Shown: positions 25,901-40,900, counted from the first letter of the stretch. The stretch: DNA of 64,000 bases from Balanoglossus misakiensis (GCA_040954595.2 CM082579.2:2604001-2668000); one strand, 5' to 3'. Notes: a model not told the origin generated them from the letters alone. Numbers and translations: made by a program.

Positions 25901-28900
25901 GTTGGGTTCAGAAGAGAATTTAGTCGAGTTGAATAAAACCTTTGATGCACAGAATAGAACTTTCAATCTGGATGAAGTGTTGACAGCAGAGAAAACAGAC
26001 ATCCCACTTGAAACCACGCCTGTACAGTCAGTGCTGGAAACAAAATTCAATCAGGAAGAAAAGAACACACCAGATTTGCAGCAGTTCAATCCTGACCTAA
26101 TCTCTTTCGCAGAAGTTCAAGCTGAAAGCACCCCAGATCAACATCTTGATCGAGCATCTCCTCAGGAACTTGCCAACTGTGACATATCTGCCATACAAGA
26201 CCCTAAAATCGCTAACATATCCGAAAAGCCAATCAGTGGCCTGTCAGCAGAATCAAGTCCCTTGTGTGCTAGCCTATTGACAGCAGACAACCTGCAGGAG
26301 ACCTTCAGTGAAGAAAGCCTTGTGCCCAAGAGTCTAGCTGTTAACAAGCAAGACACAGGTATACAGGACTCAGAAGTTGCTAACGTATCACAGAAACCAG
26401 TGGTCAGTCTACCAACTGGACTGAATCCTCTCAACACCAGTCGACTTACAGCAGAAGAGCTACAAGAAGCCTTCGATGTAGACACCCTTCTGCCAAAGAA
26501 TTTAGCAGTTGCTGATCAAGCCACAGAGGCAGTCAAGAGATCTTCTACTGCTGAAGTCACTCAGGAAGACTTTCAGTCTGAGGAGATCATCACTAGTTCA
26601 GAATTTGCAGCTAGTGGGGAGAACCCTCTTGACCAAATCGAAGCCATACCAAATATTGATACAGAAAGTTTTCCATTAATAGACTTCAAAGAAGACAAAT
26701 TACCTCCGTTTTCAGCTACTATAAATCCGTCATTCATAGACACTTCTACTCCATCTAGAAAACCACCTTGCGATTCTGTTATTGCTGCAGAGATGTACGC
26801 AGTCAACTCTGGAGAACCCGAAGGCAAGGAGAAGGGAGAAGTGGACTCACCATATCCAGAAAATGATGAGATTGCGAATGAGAAGCATTCAGAGATGGAG
26901 GAGGAATCTGGAAAAAGAGGGTCGTTATTGGAAATGGCAGGAGACAGCATGGAGATCCCAGTTGACATCATTGAGAGTCATGTAGCACAGGATGAGCAAG
27001 TTGAAGAAGCATCTGAAGGACAAGATACGGGTGACAACCATGTGAGGAGAACTCTGAGCAAAGGAGACATACAGAGTGACTTGGTGAGTGGAACAGAAGT
27101 CTGTGATCATGGCCCAAGTGATGAAAATGATGAAATCGTTGTATCAGCACAGGCTGAGAGATATGAGGACGTTGAGAGTACTGAAGAAGACAAACCAGCG
27201 CAGGTTGCTGTGAGCAGCAATGACCCGTCCACTGAGGATGCTGCAGAACAGATTGAAAGGCCGTCTCCCAGAGAAACTAAGCTGCAACACACTGATAGCC
27301 TGGAGGTCAGTGTGACAGAATCCGTGGAATTAAACGGGGATGTTGACAACTTTCCCACCGCATCTGCGGAGACGGTTTCCGACATGAATGGCGATGTTGG
27401 TTCCACGGTTGAAGATGATGAAAACAAGAGACAGAAATCCCTGTCTCGTTCTGTTTCTGATGATGGTTTGGACACCAGAGATAAAGGGAACGATAAGGGT
27501 AGCCATGAAAGTCTAAGCGACACACATGACGCGAAAACAAGTCTGAAACCTCAGGAAAACGGTGATGCTCCACCAGATAAACCAAAGGAATCTCCAACAA
27601 AACATGAATCCCCAAAAAAGAAGTCTGATGTAAAAGCATCAAAGATGGTTCCTCCGTTGAAGCTAGGAACTGGTGACAGAAAGACCAACGGTACTGACAA
27701 GAATATTGTCTCTCCCCAAAGGAGCTTGTCTAGCTCTTCCTCCATATCAAGAAGCAGAGAGAGGCTTACGTCTCCAACTGGGAGAAGAGGATCCCTTGAT
27801 TCAAGTCGTGGCACATCACCAGCAAGGAGTAGCACCGAAAATCTGCCAAAAAAGACCTACACACCGTCCAGCTGGCGAAGCGACAAGATGTCACCACCTT
27901 CAGAGTCCAAGGACAAAGGTGGTATTCTCTCCCCTCGAAGGAGACCAGAGTTGCAGATTCTGCCGCCAAAGTTGAATTTCGCTACAGTGAAAAGTCGGAT
28001 AGACACCGGAAGGAAGCCAGGTGCGAAAAAGGATGATAAGGATGGTGATGATAACTTCCTCAAGCCAGACAGTCGAACACATCCTGCAGTCAAGACCGTT
28101 GATGGTACAGAGAAATCAAATTTACCAACCAAGACTTCTAAATCTGAAATTCCAAATGCCACATCGAGAGGTAAGAATGCTAGTGCTTTTTACCATACTG
28201 ATAATCATCATGTCATGCGGTAATGTGTGAATACTATTACTTTTCACAGTGGTGGCAGAATCAATATTACACATGTATGTATACAGTGATGCTAAAAAGA
28301 TTACTTACTTTTAAAATACTTAAATCGCAGATATAATTGAAGTGGCTTTTTGAAAGTCATGACAACCACAACATACACACACTTCACAAAACATTATGTG
28401 TGTCTGGTTATCTTCTACTGTGGTTGGTCATCTGCAAAATGGTATATCTATCTATTTGTAAGTTGTAGTGTATGTCTGTATAATCGTAAAAACATTGAAC
28501 AGTAAATGTTGTCTATGTCATCAAACCAAATGTACATGTAGCTGTGATGTCTCTTACTGTTATTACACATAGGTAAACCTGTGCCCAGTGCAAAAGTGAA
28601 GGCCTTTATTGAAGGTAGTTCGTTCTGGAATGAAATCCGAGGTACAGAGCCTCCAATTTGTCTCCAAATAATTCCCATCATAATCATCCAAAATTCATAG
28701 CCAACCTCTCTTGCAATCTTAGCCTTCTTGGGTACTGACACGACTGAAACTAACATGCTAGAAATAGCCCACATCATCAACAACCAGTTTAACTCTTTCA
28801 CTGCCCTACGTTTTTGGCCAACCCCATTTATTCAATGGTGTTGGTTGAACCCACACACAAAAATAGGAGTGAAAGGGTTAATGTCCCTCTTCCACAGTGA

Positions 28901-31900
28901 AACAGACCTATTTACACTATACTCAAAGTTTTCCTGCAAAACATTCTCGATTTCTAATGCATAGAAACCTGACTCACACTTTCTACTTCCAGATTTAAAA
29001 TTCACAACTCTGTGTTATGGTATATTTTGGGGATCAGAAGTATCTAAAGCCCATATAACTTTTTTAACGTGTAGAAAACACAAAGTTGTAGTGAAGCTTA
29101 AAACCAGTGGCCTATTTGGACTTGGCTCAAGTTTCTGAAACGACAGCATTAAACGTCATCACATAACACTTGTGAAGGTGTTATTATTGCTTATATCTTT
29201 ATATCACCTTATCACTTGTCTTCCAAACCTGTCCTCTACATCTTTGCTGCACACAACACAATTCGCAAACATTTTCCTTGCTTATAACATATTATGTTTG
29301 TGGTGTGTTTGTGTGTTATTTTGTTGTGTGTTTTCCACTGTGGTGTGTTCGACTGTCCATCTCGTACCAAGGTAGGTGAATCTGCAACAGAGTCACTGCC
29401 AGGAATCTTATTTGTGTGTGGTGTGTGCATTAATCCAATAGAAACATGGCAAACTCTACACGAACAAGACAAAATTTGCATGCAGATTGTAATTATCGCG
29501 AATTCTGTCTATGCTACTCTCTGTTACCTTAGTTACTAAGGTGACACTGACTAGCAAGCTTTGTGGTGACTGCAATTCACTGAATTAAAATTGAGTTCTT
29601 GCATGTTAATTTCTTTTTTTCTGCAGAATTTGACAGACAGATTTATCAAGAACTGTGCCTTGCTTTCTGTTTTGTCACTTTTACCAAGGCAGTGTGTTCT
29701 TTGGTGTCTGTGTACTGATTGACTTGGATTTAACTTTCCTAATGCAGTTTGCACCTCAGAAATTAAAATCTTTTCATACTAGATCCTCTATTCTCAAGTG
29801 CTCTGATTCTGTCCAAATAAAATGATTCATTATTTTCACAGTGATTCCACACAATCGACAGTAAAAAAGACTAAAGTGCTTATGAATGGCAGTGCACTAT
29901 GTAGAGATTTTATAAGAGAATTCATCTTGACACAAAATTCCTTTCTGAGGTGCATTCTACTTTTATAAAGCTCACCAGTTGCGTTTCTGGTTATTGATCC
30001 TGAGTGCTGTGATATTGAGATGTGGACTGTTTCCACGTTCTGCAACTTTGCACTCTCCCAGCCATAACCCCCTGTTCATCATTCCTTTTTTTCACACCAG
30101 GTTCAAAACCGAGCAACCGGACAACTCTGGCCCTCCGGACCACCGCCGTCTCCAAGGTTGGAGAGAGACGAGGTAGTTCCTCCAGCATTGCATCTGACAT
30201 ATCACAGAAATCAGACATATCACATGGGTCCAGAAAATCCTCTGCATCTTCACGATCACCCAGGGGTATATCAGGTGGTGGTGCTAGTAATCCCATTCCT
30301 CTCAGACTACAAAGTAAGAAATGCATGCTTCTGTGTGGCTGTTAAATTCATACTTTTATTGTGTCATGCATGTGATATTTTTATGAATCTGACTTTTGTA
30401 GTCTTGTGTGGTTGTAGGCTTAGTGCTTTCATTACAGTCATGGTGTTTCATATTGCATGCAGATGCATGTGGGTGGTTCTAAATATCATCTTTTAGTTAA
30501 TTAGTTTAGTTGGTTGGTTAGTTAGTTTGTGTGTGTTAGTGTGGTCATATTTATGTGTTATTCTAATCCATACATCAAAAATAAACCTAGGAGATTTCTT
30601 AAACTTTATCACTTACCCAAGAACTCTTGCATACCTGTGATCACTTAAAATCCATTTCATAATTTTAATGAATGACTTCTCCATTCTGTTGCATTTTGCA
30701 AACGTACCCTGCCTTGAATACAATTTTTATGGTAACTCGTTTTAAGTTGCATACTTGTAGCAACAACATAAATGAATGCTAATTTTTTCGTTTATCACAT
30801 TCCATCTGGTCAGCCAAAAAACCCAAAGGACGTTCACTAATACCATACCGAAGTAGTAAGTAATCCTCTGTGCCCTTCAGATCATTGTAACACACGTCAT
30901 CCCCCTTGTCCCTAGTACAACCACTCTGCATTGCACAGCGACAACATCCTAGTTGTATTACAATGCATGTGGATCAACTTGATATCATAATCATTTTTAT
31001 CTCCAAACATTTTTGCAGTCATAATGTTAGTCTCCACAGTTCAGTTAATACCAGTGTTTAGGTGTACATGAATGTTATACATTTATTATCAAACATTATG
31101 TGTTTGTCTTGTTCTCTTTTCCTTCATAAAACTTCAAACGTAAAAGTCAACAAAATCATGTGTATCCCTTATCTGTTATCATTCATGAATGAAATTATAA
31201 GTTTATATTCATTGTAGTGATTATACTTTAAGGTAGTACTCAGCACAGTGTGTTTTCTAGGCTATTTTAGTTTCAAAGAAGATGGTAATGTCAGTGATTG
31301 GAGATCACAAATGCATGTTTTCTTTCCTGACCCAGATAGGCAGATTTACATTAGCTTATTAGGGCATTCAAAAGCACTGTTGAAGTGATTTATTGCCCAC
31401 CTTCACAAAATTGGATTTGTTTGTAGTATGAGCACTCGCTCTTTCACCATGATTCCATTAGCTTGCATTATAGGCATACTCCCCTCAGAATTCACTGGGT
31501 TTTGGCCAAAATGCGTTGGGGAGAGGCCAAAGCTGCCGGGCCTTGTCATCTTATTTCAGTGTGCAAGCAATAGCATGCACTGCACCAGTCAATTGCACTT
31601 TCACCAAACACAGTATGCTTGCATCATATCTGAATCTGCAAAATTGAATTATGAAATAAAGAATGAACACTCACAGCACAGCTGCATCACCCTGAAATTT
31701 TTAAGCAGTAGTGCAAACAACAATGACATTACCAGGTTCTTTTGTAATGTGCATCTACTGATCCAGAGTTATTAAAGGTATACAGTCACCTAAAATATGC
31801 AATTAATATAGCCGCAATTACCATAGAGAGTTGAAATCTTGTCAATAACAAATTTTCACTTGTTTGCCACCGTATGGTTATTAGAAGACTAGACGCACTT

Positions 31901-34900
31901 GTTTAACCACATGGGCATATTAGAGGTGATTGTATTCCTTTAAGATCTGCTTTTTTTCTTGTAAGATCTACACTCCATCCTCTGTTAACTGACTTTTTAT
32001 AGGTACCAGTAAGCAGTGGCCACCACAATCTACAGAATCTAGACTTAAGAGCACCGGTGTTGGAAAGGGAAAGACAACTTCAGCCAGCACCACCACTACT
32101 ACAACAACCACTAGTAAAGTGCCTGTTAGACCTAGTAATAAAAGTCTCTCTCGAATTAAATCTGCACAAAGTGCCTCTAGCGCATCTCATAGTGCTGCAG
32201 CTTCTACTGCTGCTACCACCTCTGCTCATGTAACAACTTCTGCCTCCTCTAAGACTCTGTCATCTGGTAAGATTTTTCGTGTTGGTTTTCTACGTGTCTG
32301 TGCTGTGCTGTTTGTCTTGAAGTTGTTGCATGTTTTGTTGGGTCTGTTTCTGCATTTTGTTGTCTTCTTGTACGTGCATATGTTATTTTGATGTCATGCT
32401 CAATTTATGAGGTTTGCTACAGTTCATTGAGCATTAAGACAACAGTTGATGCTATTGAACAACCCTGAGGGCGCTATCCGTAGTAAAATTTTGCCTTGGC
32501 ATAACTGCCGAGCACAACAAACATTCACAAGTGTATGAAGAGTCTACTTCATGGGAAAATCTTTAGTGAAAAATTAACAGTTGGAACTAATGACAATTGA
32601 CATAATATTGAGTAAATTTATTATAATTCAATCAATAAATGTTGACAAAATAGATGAGGCAACTCAGTTATTGTGAAACAGTAAATGAGAGATAATGCTT
32701 TATTATACAGGCTTCAGTGCTAAATATTAGAACATCAGATAAACCACACGATTTTTGTTTCAGTTCATGAACTACCATAATCTGTAAGCTGTATTATAAA
32801 CTGTCAATATTTTCCAAAGTACAAAGAAGCAAACAAAAAAGACGTGAAAAGGTACATGTGATCCATGATTTCTAAATAATTTTCTGACAGAATTTGTGTG
32901 ATTTAATTTACAGTGAGGCGAGGGTCTGAGCATGGGACACAATCTACCTCTGGCAGCAAACAGAGACCATCCAGTGGACGTCTTCTTCCGGCAACTCCAT
33001 CAAGCAGAAAACCTGGTAAGTCTGAAATGATCTTTGCAGACCATTGAAGTTGTCTGCAGAACTTGAGCCATTTCACGACCTACGTAGCTGAATATTGGGG
33101 ATGTTTTGTTTCCTTGGAGTGAAAACGTTCCGTTCTACCCAGGTGGTAGAAGCATCTACCATCGTTGTGGGGGTCAGTCTCAAGTAGCCAACACAAGCCA
33201 CGCCACGCATTCTTTCCCGATTCCTTGTGGTCTAATGAAGTGTGCCAGACGCCTGTTTGACTCATGGGACTGTAGTTGTTTTGTAGTCAGGGCAAAAGTT
33301 AAAGTCCTATGTCTGTCAGGTCAGGTTTCCATCATGTTTTCATTGCTGATGCTTTGGATAAGTTGGGAGTTGTGTAGTTTTATAGGAATTTGACATTATT
33401 TTGACTTAACAGGAAAAATAATAATTGTAATCTTCCATGCTATCTTTTACAATAAGAGTGAAGCAGTTCTTCTTTTATTATTATCAAGTTATTGTGTAAA
33501 TCATGCCTCATTATTGGTGTACTCTCACCTTGACTTCAGAATCCTTTCATATCTTTCTGTTTTCTTATATATGATTCTTTAGCAAAGGGATTCTCTCGAT
33601 CCCCAGATATCATGATTGACCATTTCCAAGCATTCCTCAATGTTTAAACTCACAGTGCATGATGGAGGCAGAAAAAACAAACGCGGTTCTCAAATGTGCT
33701 GTTTAGAGTCACTCCATGTCTCCAAATGTTTACATTAGCTGTGTGGTTTATCATCCCTTGGGTTTTGGCCTCAGGGAGAGGACAAGTAAACTGTGTCGCT
33801 CTGAGATACATCTGTCATAGTCAGAGCTAAAGCACAAATCCTTGGCAAACCTAAACTATCCCTTGTGCCAGGCATATTACCAAACATTCATCCAGTGTTA
33901 CATTCCATTCTAATCACTTTCTGGGAGTCGGTTTTCCCATGTGTGTTGCAATTCTTAGTATTTGAAGAAGAAAATAACTACTCTGAGTGGCTTTTCTCAT
34001 AAATTGATCTTGAAAGTGAATCTGGTTACTTAGTAAGTAAAGCAAGCTGTTAAAACAGCCCAGGTTGGGTGATTTGCTTTACAGACTTGGCCACATGTTT
34101 GTTGTCAGAGTAATTGCGGTCAAAACACACACTGTCTTGTGCGTAGCATTGGCTCATGGGTCGGCTCCTGGGGCACCACTGCTACCAAGACAAGTGTGGA
34201 AAATGCCGTTTCGAAACAGTCATCCCTTTGTCATGGGATGATCCTAAACCATAGTATATCTGACAATTCCTAATTGATCATAGATAACACAGACTCTAAC
34301 ATAACTTGAGCTAAGATGTAATTCAGATGCAATTCTATCCAAACTGTTTGACAAGAATCTTGCGAAGCAGTGAAGATTTACTTTGTATCAACAAGATAGG
34401 TGGAGTACAGATGTTTTCAGTAAACTGCCTACTCACAAGATATCTTGACCTTAAAAGTTGAAGTCTGACAGTCATTATCAAGGACACATATGGTACACTT
34501 TTGTCTTCCTCATATAATGTAACTGGTACCCATTTTGTACATGGTACATTCTCAAAAGTTTTAGACTCACATCAAAATTCACATATCAGTTTATATGGAA
34601 ATATTTAAAGTATTTAAAAATTGCTTGGTATTGAAAAATGATCTAAACAAATAGAAGTAAAAGATATTAATTTCCCCAGTGAAAGTGAAAAAATTATAAG
34701 ATGCGTGTTGGAATGAGTTTAGACTTCTATCTGTGATATACCAAGACCCAGTTGGTGTTGTCTCCCCCCTCTCGTGCAATGGTTCATCCCACAGCAATAC
34801 CGGAAAACTTTACATGAGTGCTTGCTGGGGACCACTTGCAGATCGCGTGTGAAACAGAAACAGATGCTGTTTAAAGGGACTACTGCCCCTCAATACAAAC

Positions 34901-37900
34901 CAGACAAAGGGACAAAGGGAATTGAGCGTATACATGTACCAAGTCTGCAGTATTGTGTCTCTGATTGACTTTTGTCCGTAGAATCAGGAATTAAGAGATG
35001 CTGACTCTACTGATCGCAGGTAAAGTGTCAAAATTAAGTTTTCAGAGAAAGCCTTTTTTTAAAGTTACTGGAAAAGGTTTGGTGAGTTCATAATTAATGA
35101 TTTTTATGATGATTTTTGCCAAAGTTCTGATATGCATACTTTTAAAAAAACTTTTTGGCTAAGGCTTTCAAGTAAAGATTTTTGTGTTTACATGTTAGAG
35201 AAGGTTCCAATTAAGATGTTTGTGTTATTTGTTGCACCAGAGGGGATGTTCCAAATATAGAGTCCCATCACAAGCCTAACAAGTTACCATCTGTGTTGTC
35301 TTATACTGATACTGGGAATTAACTTTTGGTATTTTCAGGTTTGCGCTCGCACATTTGAAAGTGTTTTAAAAAGTGATCTAATATTGTACATGTGTTGTTA
35401 AGTTAAATCTTGATCTGCTCAAAGCCCTTAATTCCAAGTTTTGAATACTGGTCTGTATCTTGTATCTTCTCATGATAGTCCATTTAATCTCCTTAGTGAT
35501 AGTGTTTGGGTCAGCATTTAATCGGTGGGGTTGTTTTGTACAAGAAAGAGAAGTTTGCCCCAGAGGTCAAGTGAAAACAGCCGACACAAGTCAGAATTGG
35601 CAGGTCCAGTCTGGACTGAATCCAGCCCAGCCTATAGTTGATTTTTGTGTACCCCAGTGGGACTTCCACATTTATTCATAGGGATGAATGGAGAGTAACC
35701 AAAGAAGTGTAGCTTTTGTAACTCTTTTAATAGTTTGTTGGCTCAGGACCAGATTTCACAATAAATTGAAAATTAACATATACATTTCAGCAATGGCTTT
35801 TTCCCCTGTTTTTGTTGCTCCATATCATTTGATAGAAACTTCAGAATTCGGAAAGAAAGTTTTGTTTGAAATAAACGCAAATATATGTATATATATTCTT
35901 CAAGCAATGAAGTCATGACCTCAGGTGTATTGGGCCTGCTGTTTACACTTTTGTCTGGTCATGAAATATTTATGATGCTGCTCATTACAGACTCAAAAAG
36001 TACACGGAAATCAGCAAACGGTTCCATTCACACTCTCATACTAACCCCTAATTGAATCGAAAGCATGTCTGCCAAATTTTGTTCTAACAAAAGACTTGCT
36101 TAATTGTACAGAGTTGGCACCATCCATCCAGAATCGTTACACTGTCACATTTACATAATCACATGTTACTTTGTGAGATACGCTAGAAATTGATCAATAT
36201 ATAAAAAAAATATTGATATAATTGTATGCAGCAGCCTTAGGATGTTCTGTGTAATAATCATGATCGTGAATAAAAATAGAAAATGTCCAGACTGTTAAAT
36301 ATATTGGTTTATTTAGTTTCATTCTGCACATAATAATGTCTAGTCAATTACCTGGGTGACTGTACTTTATACATAAGAGCGAACAATGACATGTATATTG
36401 CTAAGGCACTATTGGTGAAGGCTGTCTTTATGTGCGTATATCATGATTATTAAGTAGCATCGATGCTGAAGTGAGCATGTCCACAGATTACCTGTGTATG
36501 GAATAGACGTCAATTTCCAGCGTATCACATTTCACTGTGTTCAGTCTCATTTTACAACATGGCTACCTGGACGTAGACTTGGAAGTGTGACTTGTTCCAG
36601 TTTTATTTTTTGTGTTTTGTCAGTTTCCTGTGAGTTGTCAGCATCATCCCGGGGAATATTTATTAGAGTTTGATTATTCAGTCTTCCTGTTGGCATTTTT
36701 GCTGGATATGGTAATCGGGTGTGCAGTGTTTCAAGAGGCCTTAGTGTTACAACACAGAACGCTATGCTCTTTATTCAATGGAGACATTTCTTGATCGGGT
36801 AAAACACTGTTACTAAGGATTATGCAGTGGCATAGAGCTAGAGTCTCCCTGTCGGAGCTCCATCTCAAAATCCGACTGGCCACCAAAGGAGCACTGCGGA
36901 AAATCCTGACCCCTACGGAATGTCGCATATCTGCCGGTATGACATCTCTATTACTCTCACTGTATATGTTCCATCACTCGGCAGTAATTGAGTGTTGTTA
37001 TGTGCCACACATAACATTTTAGAAATTTTAAACACAATATTATGCCATAGTAGAAAGAGTTGAGTATAACCTTGGAATTTTTTTACAATCAGTAGAATTT
37101 CTGTTTTTGATATTTTCCTACATTTTTGATAAAACCTTGGAAGCCTCCCTTGCAATCATCCAGATGTCAAGATGTTGTGTCGTTGTGAAAATGGTTGTGA
37201 ATACCTTTGGTGGAAGTACATGCATATACTTGAAACATTTTTGCCATGGCCATTCGATGACATATTTCATGTAACTGAATATTGAAATATTGTGTATTTT
37301 TAAATTATTCATATGTAATAGACTTTTCTGTCATATGTTGTAAAATGCACCTGCTGTGATCTTTGAAGTCTATTTTCCATCATTTCCTTGGCATTGTATA
37401 CAGCGATTCCTGTTCAATTTCTCCTCACGGTTTGTTGAAATTGCTCAAAGTCAAGACAGATCGTGTAATCGATGAGTCACACAGCACAGAAGTTCCGGAT
37501 AAATGAAGTAATCCCTTTACTATCCATTGCCCCCACAACCATCTGGGAATTGGAGAACTAAAGAATTCCTGCCGGATATGTATATATGATACCAAGCAGT
37601 GACTTCTCCAGGTCTTGCCAGTGCATGAACTCTCTCCGTAGGATCTAACACTAATGAGTGATTTCATCCATCTCTGTTATGTACAATGTGCTACAGAGCA
37701 GTTAATGTGACTATACTTTCAACGTCCATTTATTCTATAATGATTGAGTGCTAATTACTTATTGAATATTGTATCATAAAATAACTAAACATGGTGCCAG
37801 TGCTATCTCAAATTCAGTATGATTTTCGTTTTCCCTAACTCCTGAAAATGTCAGGTTCTGGACAACTTATTTTATAGATTTGGCAGCAATGTTTACATGA

Positions 37901-40900
37901 AGTGAATCTTTCAGTTCTGTAACCGCTATATATTTCTTTAAGCCACCTCCATCCCTCGCGCCTTCTTGTTCAATTCCACATTACAAATATTTGATCAAGT
38001 ACTATCCATTAGAGGATATGCCAATAAAACACTCAGTGAAATGTACATCTGTACTGATATACAGACTTTGCCAAAGGTCTTTCACTGTATAAATTTCATT
38101 GAAAGTTCAGCAAGGGATAATATTTGAAACGCGAAGCATGGCAACAATGTTAATGGATCAACAGTTTGGCTGCAACTCTGACAGAAAACAGTAGGATAGT
38201 CAAGATGCTGGTGTGAAATGTGATCCAGCCAGAACCAGCCTGGGTTCTTGTTGATTTTTTTTGCAAGGATTCCATAATTAGTAGCGCTGATAGAATCCAA
38301 TGTAAATATTGACTGTATAAGGCCATGCAGTACCATGATTACAATATGCTACTGTGTGTTTGAATACAAATGTATAAAAAAGATGATTTTATCATGTCAG
38401 TGAATTAAGATTTTATCCTTCCTTGAAATCCCACAGTGTTCTGGATATACCATGGTGCACTGCACCTGCAACAATGCATGATGTGTGTACATGTTGCAAC
38501 ATGGAATATGTTGAATTGTAATGGTTCACAGCAGTAATACAAAGAAATTTTATGATTTATCAATCAATGGTAAAAATATTAACATGGGGGTGTCATCTGG
38601 GTGTGAGCAGGAAGATAATAGCTTGCAAAATAAAAAAAAATGGTGTATTTCTAAATTTATTTCGGGTAGCAAATTTTAAATTGGAAGACAAAGGAGTGCA
38701 GAAAGAAGTGACAGAAGGCCTGACCTTAAAATTAACATTAAAATATATTAGCCTACTGTATGTTGTTATATAAGACTAACATTAGAATCCGGAATCTATT
38801 ATTGTAGTACAGGCCATTAATAATCATAAATGCAAACATTACCCGACTTGATGCATTAGTTCATTCAACGTCCTCAGAACAGATGATGGTGTCCCAGCTG
38901 GTCTGAGCTGTGTTTAAATTGATCAATTGCCCTTTCTAGTGATAATTTTGTCATCGGGGTGGGACTATATCTACCTGATGTCCTGGCTAGATCAATATGT
39001 TCAACAAACTCAAAGAGATATGTAAGTCTGTGATCTATTGTTCTGTACTTTGGTGCGTTACTGTCTGTCTGTACATTTTGCTGTTGAATAACAGTACTGG
39101 CTATTGTGTGAATTGTTAACAAAATATGTCGCTGTCGAAATAACATACATGTATGGCAGAAGGCAATATTTATTTAATAAAAAATATAAAAGTCATTCCT
39201 AATATCACATTCAGTTTCCATATGTCATGGGGAATGTTACAGGTGCTACTAGCTGTATCTCTGATCAGCAGAATAGGAGGCATGAGACTTTCCATATAAG
39301 ATTAAGAGGTAGCGATTGCAGTTCTATGTGTTTTAAGGCTTGAGAAATCACACTGTATGATGGTTGCTGATTTGTAAAATGATTTTGTTTGCAGCAGCTT
39401 TAGTCAGACAACAATAGAATGGCCATGGGTGTTGTGGTACAGATCTAGAGTGGGTGTATGCAAAGAGTTTGACACATTCAACAGTAGAATGGCTGTGGGT
39501 GTATATGTGTGACACAGAGTAGTTCATAATATAATAACCGTGTTTATTTTAAAAATATAGCTATCTCACTTATACCAAATTTTGATATTTTATTTCCAGA
39601 CCAAAACCGAGAGAAAAGAACAGGTGCTCGGAGCAAAGCAACACCAGCCAGTACAAGTCAGCCGGACTTAGTGTCAACGTCCATTGCCAGTGAGAGTGTT
39701 TCCAAGGAAATCAAGAGATTGGAAGCATTATGTGAAGCAAGGACTAAAGAATTAACACTGATGAAGATTCAGTTCAGACAAGGTTTAACTGGCTTTGATG
39801 CCATGGCAGTGCTGGTCAGATATATGACTGAAGAGGTAATTATTGTGAGGTTAACTTTTTTCTTTGAATTTATCTTTGACATGAATACTTTGGAAGTCTG
39901 AGCCAATTCTAATCTTGATGTAATGTTTTTCGCCCACCTGTAGCTGGATGCATTTGCTGGACCATTGTTGTCAAAGAAACTCCAAGTGCTTCAGAAAGAA
40001 CTTGAAGATGCGCAGCAGTTGATTGGTAAGTACAGTGTAAATATGAAATAGACTAAATATTTTTACCCTTTTGATTTCAAATGTAAACATATCCAGACAT
40101 ATATATAAACTCATGTTTCATAGTAAGTCTGTAAGTGTACACACAGAAATGGTTTCCGTTTTTTAGTGGTAGATGCATCAGACCATCTGATGTCATGACA
40201 AATTATATCAACAACAGATATCACCACAACTGTTACTGGTGTAGGAGGGATAAATTCTGTTATTGATGATGTGAAATCAAAGAATTATACAGCATCATTC
40301 AGCTAACATCTCGCTGCAATAATACTGTGTGGATTTTACAGCCAAACAGGAAAGAGAGCTGTCGGACCTACACAGCGAGAAGATAACGCTGTCTGAGAAA
40401 CATGAAAAAGAAGTGGAGAAAATCAAAGCAGAGACGGAAGAACTCAGAGAGGATCACAAGAAAGAGCTTGAAACTGTGAAAGCTGAGTTGAATGAAGAAC
40501 ACAAGAGAAGTGTGGAAACTCTTGAAGAGAATATGAAGACAAAGCACGCAGAAGAAAAGAAAAATCTGGAAGAGGAACATTCAAAGACTCTGGCAAAAGG
40601 TAATGGTTCCCTTTTTATACTGTCTGTACAACTTCATCAAACCCATCAGACATGAACATTCCAGAAACAGACAATTGTCACAGCAGGTGCCTGGATATTT
40701 GTAAAATCTGATGCATGAAAAATGACCAACCTTTATGCATGTTGTGATAAACAGAAAAATCAATCAGTGGTGAGGTCAGACATGTTTGATCACATGAATG
40801 AAAATCACATACACATTTTACATGTTACTCAAATTATTAATTATTGTTTGCAGTGATGTCAGATTATTCAGCCAACCTTCAACGAATCAAGGCGCAACAC

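Noticed and set aside
27107-27523. Minus-strand open frames over the CAP-Gly exon
   Set aside because: They are Ser/Leu-rich shadows of an acidic, Ser-rich coding exon, with no splice signals or similarity.
24750-28170. CLIP-170/CLIP-115 identity from the CAP-Gly domain
   Set aside because: There is only one CAP-Gly domain, no CLIP zinc knuckle, and the downstream coiled coil matches MTUS.
33593-33646. Possible alternative terminal exon of the MTUS-like gene (phase-compatible acceptor, 21 codons, stop)
   Set aside because: The encoded peptide has no recognisable similarity and no polyadenylation signal follows closely; a short open frame after an AG is expected by chance.
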